Below, piece by piece: positions 53,044-63,404 of a stretch of 64,000 nucleotides of DNA. The notes under the pieces are model-generated. The model was not told the DNA's origin. It searched no databases and was given only the letters and a program-made list of their open reading frames with translations. The DNA is from Amborella trichopoda (Eukaryota > Streptophyta > Magnoliopsida > Amborellales > Amborellaceae), in the NCBI RefSeq assembly GCF_000471905.2, contig NW_006499207.1, forward strand, positions 3,135,865 through 3,199,864, in the 5' to 3' direction. The position numbers and the translations under genes were made by a program. Position 1 is the stretch's first letter; each line of letters starts with the position of its first letter.

Positions 53044-54180
53044 TGTGGACACCCCCTTGAAATTTTGGATAAGGAAACTCCTAAAAACCTCGATTCTGGT
53101 CCCAAAGCACCACACAAACCCAAGTAGACCATAGGCAACCTAAACCCAATTTAATTAACCCAAAACTACCCAAATCCTATCCCAACTTGAAATAGAGCCT
53201 AAGAGCTTTCCAACGGGCCAAGAATCACCTGAATCGGATCTATAGATAAAAGGATAAAACAAATGACAATTTAGTCCCTATGAGACCCAACTGCCAGGTT
53301 GCGAGTTGGGCTGTAACAGGCCCAGACGTGGTAGTTATGATGCAGTTAATGCGTTTTATGATGCAATAAACACGTTTTCTACAATTAGATAAGGTTAAAA
53401 CTTCAAGATAAATCTAAAATTATCGGAAAAAACTCCAAAAAAATTAGAAAAAATCACCAATGGAGTTCTTTAATTATCCCCTTCATAAAGAAGGAGACCA
53501 GAAAGCACAAAGAAATCGCTTAGAAAATCCCAAAATTAAAAAAATAGCTAAAAAATACCCAAAAATAGGAAAAATCTTTAGAAAATTCTTAAAACCTTAG
53601 GGCAAATCCCCAAAAAACACAAAAAAATGAGATAAAATCCCAAATTTTATATTCATCATCTAGAGATCCCAAAATCCTTATAAAACCAAGGAAATTCTCT
53701 TCCAATCCCAAGAAAAGGCGTAGGTGGACCCTACCTAAAATTCTAAATTTTTCCCCCTACCTTAGGAACCCTAAATCTATGTAATCCAGTAAGAAAAAGC
53801 ATCCAAAAAAAAGAGATGGTGGCACAATTCGGAAGAGCAGCCTGATCCAAGCCCGAAAATCCGAGTTTCAGGTCCCTAAAGGTTATTATATCTTTCTTTG
53901 CTTAATTTAGTTTTTTTTTCTTCATTTAATTATCTGTTTTATTTTATTTTTCTGGACATTAATTCATCATTAGATCTAATTAAATTTAGAAGTGTTTTTT
54001 GTCAAAATACAGATTTAGAGCTGGCGCTACCAGTGGACTCAGAAAAGACCGGATCTGTATATATCTGGGTTTTTTTTGTGCCTATAATTCAAGCGAGCCC
54101 ACTTTATCTACTTTTTCAAAAAGCAACTCAGTTTTTGCAAAGATTTGAGTACATCTCATTATAGAGATTGGTGCAGATCT
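53044..54180 (+). mobile_element. Element E 3' LTR, partial
   Basis: Starts TGTGGACACCCCCTTGAAAT. A-rich, with several AAAATCCCAAAA words at 53400-53640. No R/U5 or TATA like that at 43081 follows. By about 54180-54340 the sequence resembles chromovirus LTR on the other strand, so the LTR is truncated. It does not visibly match 41970-43821. Confidence 0.55.
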
Positions 54181-55886
54181 GAGCGTAAACATTACCATAT
54201 AGCATTCATACTCGTTATTCATTCATTAAGCCTTAATGCTCCAATAAATAGCTAAATGAGAAACCTAGGTGCTTTATTTCTTAATAATGTCAATTCTTAC
54301 ACATGAGATTATGGTGGGTTTTCGTACAAGTGACAATAGCTTGAAAAATAGTGAGGAGTGACATATTCCTTTATTTTTGGTCATAACTCAAGATTCACAT
54401 AGAATTTTAAAAGTCTTAAAACATGTAACTTTGAGCCCATACATAATTCCTTCCAATGGTGCAATGTAAGGGCGTTTGGAATCCTTTTCTAGGGCAAAGG
54501 AATGGCCCAAAACAAGCTGAGGTTGCTGGAATTTACAGCAACTATGGGCAGTAGCCTATTTAATGTTTGGTCTATATTTTTCATTCTATACAGTATTCAA
54601 ATAAAGCATCAAGAGAAACTTGAACTAGACACACGCATCTGTTGTTCCAGATAAGCTTGACCACATTTGGGCATCAATTGGCAAGCAAAAAGCTCAACGC
54701 AAGAGCTCTCACAGTTGCTGAAATCTCCCTTTTCCCTTGAACATTCACATGTTAACATCATTATATGCATTCCATAGCTGTAGCATTAGTCATGCCAAAC
54801 AAGATTGTAAGTTTGGAAAAGAAATACGTTTGAAATCTTCCCAAAACTCATTGTCTAAGCTCACAATTATTATACTTCACTTTTATCATTTTCAGTGCAT
54901 TTTTACACCCTTGTTCATTATTACCCTTCCTGTTATCTTATTCTTTTCATCATATGGTTTATGGGAAGACACCAAGCATGGAATTGGATCCACTTACCAA
55001 AGGGTTGTGGCCCTCCAAACTTCCTCTCTCAGATCGCCCTTTCTTCCCCGCAGCAGCCTTGCCTTCGAGTTCTCACACGAAGGCCACCTTCACTGCAAAA
55101 GTCTCCCCCTCACGGTGATAGCCCAGTGCTCGCGCGTGGTGCAGGGGCAGGGAAAGATTGGAGAAGGAAAGGAAAAACGGGGGGCAAAGGATGTGGGCCG
55201 CTACTTAAAGACACGGGGTTAGTCCCACTGTGGCTGACGTCGCGGTAGGTGGGGAAAGAAATTGTAGCGGGCATCAGTCACATGCGGTGTGTCTCTGATA
55301 AGTGCAGTGCGGCGCTGACCCTGTCGGCCATCATTCAACTATAACAAGCACGGCGATACTTCTGTTTGCGTGCGGTGTTACCGTCCCATGCATGGCACTA
55401 AGCCTTCCGCCGCGTCATGCCAGATGATGATACCCCTCACAGCAATAGTCCAGGCAGCATTACTCCACACGGTGTTACCTCACTTCTTCTTCACACGTCA
55501 TTTCCCAAACAATGTTCCCTACTGCCACGTAGCACTACTCCTCACACGCACGACGTTTCGTTCGCGGCGATATCTTGTCCTCTGTGTGGCATTAGCCTCT
55601 TCTTCACACGGCGATATATTGCCCTCTGCATGACGATAGCTTGCCTCCCACACAACGATAGTACTTCTTTTTCTCTCTCCTCTTTGACGCATCCTTAACC
55701 CTTGCACGGGGCGCTAGGCTTCTTTTCCCGTGGTAATGCTTCTTCTTGCTCGCGCAGTGTCTCCCTTGCCATACGGTCGGTGCGCACCATTCATCCTCTC
55801 TACCAGGCAAGCTTCTTCTTCTTCCCTTGGCTTTCGCTTCTCCACTTTTGCGAGTTATCAGGCTCCAATGACTCGTGACCCTTACA
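54181..55886 (-). mobile_element. Chromovirus LTR (copy D), 3' LTR
   Basis: On the minus strand it starts TGTAAGGGTCACGAGTC at 55886, beside a PPT. Order of features follows 29611-32398: GCGATA/GGCATTAGC-type array (55280-55720), GTGGCTGACGTCGCG (55221), TCACAGTTGCTG (54709), CATTTGGGCATCA. The TATA-like box of the other copies is changed. The inner end is unclear (54180-54340). Confidence 0.65.
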
Positions 55887-55900
55887 TCATCCCCCCTAAA
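55887..55900 (-). other. Polypurine tract of chromovirus copy D
   Basis: Minus strand TTAGGGGGGATGA before TGTAAGGGTC, equivalent to 32399-32410. Confidence 0.75.
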
Positions 55901-55919
55901 AAGGGAATTTGTCCTCAAA

Positions 55920-56384
55920 ATCATCACTCAAAGAGGTGGGGGTAATTCTCCTTAATTTCATCTTCTCTCTCCCAAGTTGACCCTTCCCTCATGTGATATT
56001 CCATTGTACCCACACTAGGGGAATCTCTTTATTCCGTAATACTTGTACATTCTGATCTAATATTCCGATTGGCCGCTCGATGTAGGTAAAGTCGTCTAAA
56101 AGAGGGATCGGTTCGTACCCCAAAACATGTGAAGGGTAGGGCTGATATTTCCTTAATAAGCATACATGAAAGACATCATGAATGCTGACCAATTCTTTCC
56201 AAAATCTCAAATGGCCCAATGAATCGTGGGCTCAATTTCCCTCTCTTACCAAATCTTGTAAAACCTTTGGTCAACGATACCTTTAGAAAAACTCGGTCTC
56301 CCACCTCAAACTCGAGGTCTCTCCAGTGATTATCAGCATAATTCTTTTGTCAACTTGGGTTGTCTTGAGTCGTTCTCTAATCAA
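55920..56384 (-). pseudogene. pol: Chromovirus D integrase C-terminus and chromodomain
   Basis: On the minus strand, DVFHVCLLRKYQPYPSHVLG, YEPIPLLDDFTYIERPIGIL, RNKEIPLVWVQWN match the end of the 32437 integrase. Then frameshifts in the WEREDEIRE part. The GDxVFLKV and KRGKLSPRFIG-type blocks lie at 56220-56340 in broken frames. Confidence 0.8.
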
Positions 56385-56439
56385 AGAAATCTTGTTTAAA
56401 GTCATATGAATAATTTCAGGCCCTAATAATTTACTTTTG

Positions 56440-57267
56440 CCCACTTCCACCTAGCAGATGGGCAACCTGCATTTCCTCCCATATAAGACCTCATAAGGCG
56501 CCATCTGGATGCTGGCTTGGAAGTTGTTATTATAAGCAAATTCTACTAGAGCTTCCTTTAAAATCCAACACACATGCCCCCAACATGTCTTCCAGGGTCT
56601 GAATGGTCCTCATGGACTGCCCATCTGTTCGGGGATGGAAGGCGGTACTAAAGGTAACTTAATTCCCAGGGCTGATTATAGGCTCGCCCAAAATCTAAAG
56701 GTGAACCGGGGTCTTGGTCTGATACAATGCTAATAAGAATTCCATGTAGCTTGATGGCTTCTCTGATGGACAGTTGAGCCATCTTATCCAATGTATAGGT
56801 CGTGCGGATCGGTAAGAAATGAGCAGCCTTGATCAGTTGATACACTACAACCCATATACTACATGCCTTGTTTTCGACCACGACAGCCCTGAGACAAAAT
56901 CCATTGCAATATGTTCCCATTTCCACTCCGATATTGCCTGATATTGGAATAGGAGAACAGGTTTTTGGTGTTCCGCTTTAACTTGTTGGCACATTAAACA
57001 TTTAACTACGAATTATGCCACGTCTCACTTCATGTTGTTCCACCATAAGACATTTCTCAGATCCTGGTACATCTTTGTACCCCCAGGGTGTATTGTATAA
57101 CGAGAGTGGTGTGCTTGCTCCAGAATGGCCCTCTTTACTCTTTCCTCATTGGGAGTACATATCCGGCCCTTAAATCTTAACAGTTTTTCGCTACCTGTAG
57201 AGAAATCTTCGTTCTCCTCCATCCCCAATTCTTTGAGGATTTTCTTCAGATGGGGATCTTCGACCAC
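56440..57267 (-). pseudogene. pol: Chromovirus D integrase, unit 1
   Basis: The minus strand gives the zinc-binding part 57267-57025 (DPHLKKILKELGMEE-like; EQAHHSRYTIHPGGTKMYQD), CQQVK text near 56980, and 56926-56648 (TTYTLDKMAQLSIREAIKLH, SIVSDQDPGS), then WEDHL/EFAYNNNFQASIQMAPYE text near 56560. The SD before QDP is retained. Frames are broken at 56650 and 56900. Confidence 0.8.
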
Positions 57268-58220
57268 TGCTTCTACGAGGTCGAGAGAGGTTCAAACCAT
57301 TGAGCTTCTCACTCTGATTCAAGACCCTGATGAGCTCGTGGATCAATTTATATCAAGGTGGAGCTATTTATCTACACGCCATCCCAATCTTATGTTTGAG
57401 ACGGAAGTAGTACAAACTCGTGTGCGGAGCATGCAACCTGAAATCTTGTTGGCCTCCAACCCGACTTCCATGTCAGAGCTGATCTCTAAATCAGTCCACA
57501 TAGAAAGCCTATCAAACCACCACGACGGGTCACGACAATCATCTGTATGCTCAGGAAACAATCGGGGCAATGGTAGCTCTTAGACTAACACCTTGGGCAG
57601 CCAACAAGAAGGAGTAATCAATATAGCTGTCACAGTCACTGATTCAAAGAAGGCTCCCTCCTATACTTTGGATTTCTCCATAGGGGTGAACACAACAAAG
57701 ACAACGCCTCAAGGAGGCAAGCAACAACAGTCATACAAACGAGTACCCCTACCTTGGAATCTTAATCGAGAAGACCATTGAACCAGGCATAGGAACAAGG
57801 TCTAGCCCCTTGAGAAAGAATGGGTCCCTATGCTATTTCAATTGTTATTGGTGCAAAACATGATCGAGCTTCCAGAGACCAAGTTGCCTGATCAAGCTGA
57901 GCTTGACACCCAGGCAAATTACTGTGCCTACTATCGAAGGGTCAGCCACCCCATAGATGATTGCATTAAGCTAAAGGATATCATCGAGGCCCTCTTTCAA
58001 AATGGACTGATAAAGCTTGAGGACTTAAAGAAGGCGTTGGGGGCAATAGAAGACTGCCATGTAGTAACCATCCAAGAAAAAGGTGAAGCCCCTAGTATCC
58101 TTCACACCTTTTTTGTTATAATGCTCCAAAAAGGCTTAATCACACCGAAACTGATAAGGCAACCCCAACACCTTACTCAGGGAAATGAGGTCCATTGGTG
58201 CCCATAACACCAGATAAGGG
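57268..58220 (+). pseudogene. gag: Tat gag (family of A/B), plus strand, unit 1
   Basis: Directly after the integrase fragment the plus strand reads CFYEVERGSNH. With a two-base loss the frame changes to QTIELLTLIQDPDELVDQFI. Then HIESLSNHHDGS, KKAPSYTLDFSIGVNTTKTT (57593-57781), and 57830-58207 with LDTQANYCAYYRRVSHPIDD and IEALFQNGLIKLEDLKKALG, LITPKLIRQPQHL. A second motif, WCP then a stop then HQIREHNLCKC, follows at 58197. This is the best preserved copy of the C-terminal gag motif of this family. Confidence 0.8.
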
Positions 58221-58492
58221 AGCATAACCTATGCAAATGTACCAGTTTCCATGATATAATCACAAAGAAAATACAGGAATGTCAAGAGTCTAACAACGTT
58301 CCAGTAAGTAATTCCCAAGTCATTGCTCCACCAGTACGAGAGGACCTCCCAGCCCAAGACCTTCGTAATAATGACTTGAATCTTGCTGAACCCTCGACTT
58401 CCTAGCCATGGATAGTCCACCATGGGTGAAATGTTGTTTGAAGTCATCTGAATAATTTCAGGCCCTAATAGTTTTCTTTTGCCCAGTTCTTC

Positions 58493-59345
58493 CTAGCAGA
58501 TGGGCAACCCGCATTTCCTTCCATATAGGGCCTCATAAGGTGCCAGCTGGATGCTGGCTTGGAAGCTGTTACTGTAAGAAAATTCTACTAAGGGCAGGTG
58601 GTCTTCCCAGCTTCCTTTAAAATCCAACACACATGCCCTCAACATTCCTCTCAGACTGCCCATCCGTTTGGGGGTGGAAGGTGGTACCAAAGGTAAGCTC
58701 AGTTCCGAGGGCTGATTGTAGGCTCGCCAAAAATCTAGAGGTGAATCTGGGGTCTTGGTCAGATACAATGCTAATAAGAATTCCTTGTAGCCTCACAGCT
58801 TCTGTAATGTACAGTTGATCCAGTCTATCCAATGTATAGGTCGTGCGGCTCGGTAAGAAATAAGCAGCCTTGGTCAGTCGGTCCACTACAACCCATATAC
58901 TATCATGCCTTGTCTTCGTCCTCGACAGCCCTGAGACAAAATCCATTACAATATGTTCCCATTTTCACTCCGGTATTGACAGGTATTGTAATAGTCCAAC
59001 AGGTTTTTGATGTTCTGCCTTCACTTGTTGGCACGTTAAACATTTAGCTACGAATTGTGCCACGTCTCACTTCCTGTTGTTCCACTAGAAGACTTTTCTT
59101 AGATCCTGGTACATCTTTGTACCCCCAGGGTGTATTGTATAACGAGAGTGATGTGCTTGCTCCAGAATGGCCCTCTTTACTCCTTCGTCATTTGGGAGTA
59201 CATATTCGATCTTTAAATCTTAACAGTCCTTCACTGCCTGTGGAGAAATCTTCGTTCTCCCCCATCCCCAATTCTTCGAGGATTTTCCCCAGATATCTTC
59301 GTTCTCCCCCATCCCCAATTCTTCGAGGATTTTCCCCAGATGGGG
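58493..59345 (-). pseudogene. pol: Chromovirus D integrase, unit 2
   Basis: 58946-58617: MDFVSGLSRTKTRHDSIWVV, VDRLTKAAYFLPSRTTYTLD, SIVSDQDPRFTSRFLASLQS, FHPQTDGQSERN (all three catalytic positions visible). A deletion after QSER shifts the frame; WEDHLPLVEFSYSNSFQASI continues at 58610-58493. Zinc-binding part at 59447-59050 (KDCXDLKI-type, AHHSRYTIHPGGTKMYQDL). A 47-bp direct duplication at 59248-59341 repeats the ILEELGMGENED part. Confidence 0.8.
59248..59341. repeat. 47-bp direct tandem duplication
   Basis: 59248-59294 and 59295-59341 are identical by eye, beginning ATCTTCGTTCTCCCCC and ending TTTTCCCCAGAT. Unit 1 has a single copy, so the duplication is later than the 2-kb duplication or specific to unit 2. 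Confidence 0.9.
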
Positions 59346-60516
59346 ATTTAGAAACTCTTCCACCAGCGCTTTAATGAGGTCGAGAGAGAGGTTCAAACCA
59401 TTGAGCTTCTCACTCTGACCCAAGACCCTGATGAGCCTGTGGATCAATTTATATCAAGGTGAAACTATTTAGCTACGCGCCATCCCAATCCTATGTTTGA
59501 GAAGGAAGCAATTCAAACTTGTGTGTTGAGCATGCGACCTGAAATCACTCTACATGTTGAGGCCTCCAACCCAACTTCCATGTCAGAGCTAATCTCTAAA
59601 TCAATCCACATAGAAAGCCTATCACACCACCACGACAAGTCACGACAATCGTCTGTATGCTAAAAAACAACCCGGGAAATGGTAGCTCTGGGACTAACAT
59701 CTGGGGCAGCAAACAAAACGGAGTAATCAACACAGCCGTAACAGTCACTGATCCAAAGAAGCCTTCCTCCCAAACTTTGAACCTCTCCAAAGGGGTGAGC
59801 ACAACAAAGACAACGCCTCAGGGAGGCAAGCAACAACAGTCATAGAACCGAGTATCCCCACTTGCGAATCTTAATCGGGATGACTATTGAACCAGGCATA
59901 GAAACGAGGTCTAGCCCTTTGAGAAGGAATGGGTCCCTATACTATTCTGATTATTATTGGAACAAAACATGATCGAGCTTCTAGAGACCAAGTTCCCTGA
60001 TCAAGCTGGGCTCGACACTCAGGCAAATTACTGTGCCTACCACCCCACAGATGATTATATCACGCTAAAGGATATCATGGAGGCCCTCATTCAAAAGGGT
60101 CAGATAAAGCTTGAGGACTTAAAGAAGGCGTTCGGGGCAGTAGAAGCCTCCCATGGATTCCATGATATGATCACAAAGAAAATATAGGAATGTCAAGAGT
60201 CTTAGCACGTTCCAGTACGTAATTCTCAAGTCACTGCTCCACCAGTATAAGAGGACCTCCCAGACCAAGACCTTCGTAATAATTACTCGAATCTTGCTGA
60301 ACGCTGGACTTGCCAGCCATGGATAGTCCACCATGAGTGAAGCAGGCTTGGGTCTTTAAGGAAAGAAGGAAATCTCCAAGCTAGGGCTGTTCACAAGCTG
60401 AGCTAGACGAATCAAGCACCACCTCAGAAAACCATAAGGAGATGGGCATCAAGGGGTGCTCGCAGGAGAAACAAGATGGCTCAATCGCCAGTAGACCAGG
60501 AAATTCTCAGGCCCCT
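59346..60516 (+). pseudogene. gag: Tat gag (family of A/B), plus strand, unit 2
   Basis: KLFHQRFNEVEREVQTIELL, LTQDPDEPVDQFISR at 59350-59460. Then MFEKEAIQTCVLSMRPEITL, KKPSSQTLNLSKGVSTTKTT, LDTQANYCAYHPTDDYITLK (first motif shortened) and IEALIQKGQIKLEDLKKAF-like text to 60190. TCQPWIVHH follows near 60310. It reads on to AAATTCTCAGGCCCCT, where LTR-C interrupts it. Element B has the equivalent text at 17500 (AATTCTCATGCCCC on the minus strand). Confidence 0.8.
60512..60516. other. Candidate target site of element C
   Basis: CCCCT sits directly before the LTR-C end (TGGATAGG). The interrupted gag continues CCTTCC in element B, which places the insertion inside gag. The matching duplicate would lie beyond the window. 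Confidence 0.4.
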
Positions 60517-61329
60517 TGGATAGGTGCCTTGATCTCGCCTCCCCGGATCTAGGTGATCGGGTGACAATATCTAGGGTTCAAAAACCTAGGACTTGAGATC
60601 GATCTCTTGGGAACCTTGTTTAAGATCAAGGGCAGGTATCCAATTAGTGAGAGAGGAATTTTGGATGTGAGGTGGGGATCAACCTCACTTGGGTCCGTGA
60701 CTTACTCAGGCTAACTCATGTGGGCTCCTTCTTAAATCATGACATAAATCCCCCCAGTTGCTTTAGTTGGTTCGGAATCGTCTCCCTTGACGTGCAATTT
60801 CCTTGTTTTTCTGCACAACACTATTATGGTTAATTTGCAAGACAAGTGGGCCAAAGGGCCCGCCCTTGTTTTAGAGCAATGCACATTCGTGTAACTAAGA
60901 ATGTGAGGGGTTAGAGTGATAAAGTGGAAGGTTCAAACAAAGGTCGAAGAGAGAAGAAAACTTGATGAAGGGATGAGACTAGCTTGATATCCAGATAGTG
61001 ACCGACTTGGAGTGGTATCAAGATGACCATAGTACTAAGGACTAGCAAGACGGTAATACTACTAGAAACCTAGGCCGATATGACGGTGTTAGGCTAGGCC
61101 AACCCTCGATCAAGTGAGAAAAGGAAAAATGGACGAGAAGGCACAAGGCAGCGAAGAGATAGGGTCTCGACGACAGTAGATGTTGCCACCCATGATCGTG
61201 AAGCAGCAGTGTCACGGCCCTTGGACGACGCTAGACACTACTGCTCATGGCTTGGAAGCGAGTAGCGAACTGTGGAAGACACTAGGCATTGCCACTCGCA
61301 ACACAAGAAGGCAGCATACCCCTACAAGG

Positions 61330-61700
61330 GTGGCGATAGCCTCTCGTGAAGCACGCGAGTATAGCCATTTATGAAGCGCGCGACAATAGTTTGCATGAGG
61401 CGCACGACGATAGGCATGGGACATAACAGGAACGACGATGAGCACCGAACACACAAAGGAGGCTCGCAGCAAGTAATGAGCACCTAGCACGCGAAGGAGG
61501 CTCACAGATTGCGATAGGCACTGTGCACGCACAGGAAGCTCACAGACGATGATAGGTATTGCCGAGACCTCTCGCAGGAGACGATAGGCATTGCCATCTG
61601 CGATAGGCGCGCAACAAGGGGACACCCTTGAGGGTGGCAGTGAGTTTCGTCGTTTGCACTCTTCATTCATCGTTTGCACTCTTCAATGAGGCATCAAGGA
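61330..61700. repeat. GCGACGATAG-type short-period array in LTR-C
   Basis: GGCGATAGCC, GCGCGACAATAG, GCGCACGACGATAGGC, ACGATGATAGG and similar words recur at 25-50 base spacing, colinear with 12440-12860. Confidence 0.7.
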
Positions 61701-62100
61701 TACGCCTGCGAATGGTGATGAGCAGCATCGTCTGCAAACCTCACTAGAGGACAGAGAAGGACGAACAGAAGGAGAGGAAGGCTCGCGCATGACACTGCCA
61801 TTGCCATGCACGACCTGTGAGACCACAAGAGAGGCATGCACGGTATGTCCACTACCGTGCATGGCCTCTGAGGGGAGCTCAGACGGAGAAGAGGAAGAAG
61901 GAGAGGAAGAGAGAGAATAGGAAAAGAAAAAGAAGAGAGAGAGGATTTACCTTGAGCCTAAGGGTACTGGTTCAATAGTTTCTCGCTCCTTACTCTCTCT
62001 CTCGACGTGACACAAAAATGAGAAGAAAGAGAAACTCTATTAAGTATAAACTCTCTCTTTTGTGAAGAGTTCAAGACTTTATACATACAATCATGGTATG

Positions 62101-62110
62101 GTATATATAG
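62101..62110 (-). promoter_or_regulatory. TATA-like box of LTR-C
   Basis: Minus strand CTATATATAC after GGGGCAAATT, aligned with LTR-A and LTR-B. Confidence 0.6.
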
Positions 62111-63391
62111 AATTTGCCCCAAACATGGGTGGATGATCAAAAGTAACCCTAATTGTTGGAAATTAGGTTTAAAATGAATTAAAAAAAATTAGACAATAGG
62201 TGAAAAATGACATATGTGCCCCTTCCTAACAAGTTGTGGAATTTCATAACAGGCCTTGTGTAACCCTAGAACGTGCATGAATTTTCGTGGATGATCTGTG
62301 GTCATTTCGATGCCTGTTGATCGAGAGATGATTGTTTTCTTGTAAGGCTGGGCATGGCGATAAATTTGATACCAACTTTGAGCCATGCATCATGTTTTTA
62401 GGGCACGATCATGTGACTTGAAATTTGAATGAATCTTGAAAATTTTGATCGATTGTGTGCTCGTTCCTTGATGTTTTTCTGTGATTTCTTTACTGTGTCA
62501 CACTGAGCATGCCGTTATAATCACAGGGCAACAAAAATAACTCGATTCCATGCCCAGACGAAGGTTTTGCAAGTTTGGAGTTTTGGTCGGAATCTAGAAT
62601 TTTGGCGACAGAATTTGCAGTCACTTTGTTGGCTTCGTGTGTGAAATCCATCCTTTCATCATGTGTGAGGTTCTGATCAGTGATGGCCATGGACCTTACA
62701 AACGCGGTGGAACTGATCTCACGTAGATCAGGCTCGCGAACAACGTGATTTGGTCGCTCGAGCGAGGTAAGATGTTGCTGATTTTCCTACAGTATTTTCA
62801 TGGATTAGAAACTTCTCTCTAGCATTTCATTGCACTCGAGGGTTGTTACGGGGCGTGCCGCATATCAAAATGCTTATCTTGATGACACGAATATGCTCAA
62901 AAAATTTGGGCTTGATCTGACGTTGAAAGATTGAGATATGAGCTTCGAAACACACTAGTCATGATTATCCCTTTAATGGTGTTGAGTTGCAGGGTGGCTG
63001 CAAGGGAATAGCGTGCGGCTACTCCTGTTTTGCTCTTTCGCTTATAACATTTTCCTAGTATGTTTGTTTAAGATGAAATTTGACCCCTGGGGGTTTCAGC
63101 TGTGTCAGATCTAATGTTGGTGGTTCAACAGCAATTTGAGACACCAAGAATATAGCTCTAGTTATAGGAGTCCGTTTCAGGGTGCTAGAGACTGATTCTG
63201 CTAGAATTGTTTCTCGATATGCACTGAGTTAGACAAATCGGAACGTGACAAAAACTGGGCAGTAGACTTTTAAGAGTCCTCATGGAGATCTTGACCATTT
63301 CTTAGGCTATTTTGAAACTGTCAAAATTTCCACTGTTTTCTAGGCTTTTATTGAGTGGGAGCCTCATGATGATGAAAAATATCTTCCAACA

Positions 63392-63404
63392 GCATGCCCC
63401 GTCG
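63392..63404 (-). other. Degenerate polypurine tract of element C
   Basis: Minus strand CGACGGGGCATGC before TGTTGGAAG, matching the position of the tract at 210-222. Confidence 0.5.

Larger units (their letters stand above)
56385..58427. repeat. Tandem duplication, unit 1 (integrase minus / gag plus fusion)
   Basis: 56399 onward matches 58443 onward for about 2.04 kb: ATCTGAATAATTTCAGGCCC, GATGCTGGCTTGGAAG, CTGCCCATC(T/C)GTT, GGTGTATTGTATAACGAGAG, then the gag part CCATTGAGCTTCTCACTCTG. The right break is at about 58427, within GGGTGAAATGTTGTTTGAAG, which resembles the left side TTTAAAGTCATATG. Confidence 0.8.
58428..60325. repeat. Tandem duplication, unit 2
   Basis: Second copy of the 56385-58427 unit, shorter through small deletions. 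The match continues to CCAGCCATGGATAGTCCACC near 60310. Beyond that unit 2 runs on into normal gag sequence, which marks it as the original right end. Confidence 0.8.
60517..63391 (-). mobile_element. LTR-C: 3' LTR of element C (about 2.9 kb)
   Basis: Minus strand start TGTTGGAAGAT at 63391, end CCA at 60517. Colinear with LTR-A: GAGAGAGGAATTTTGGATGT (60646; 11788), ATATGACGGTGTTAGGCTAG (61078; 12213), GCGACGATAG array, CCCCAAACATGGG with TATA box, GGGTGCTAGAGACTGATT. No PBS adjoins its low end, but a PPT-like tract adjoins its high end. It is therefore a 3' LTR whose element extends past 64000. Confidence 0.8.

Noticed and set aside
53898-55248. Plus-strand frames of 88 to 161 residues
   Set aside because: They lie across LTR sequence of element E and chromovirus D, antisense to the latter, with no similarity to known proteins.
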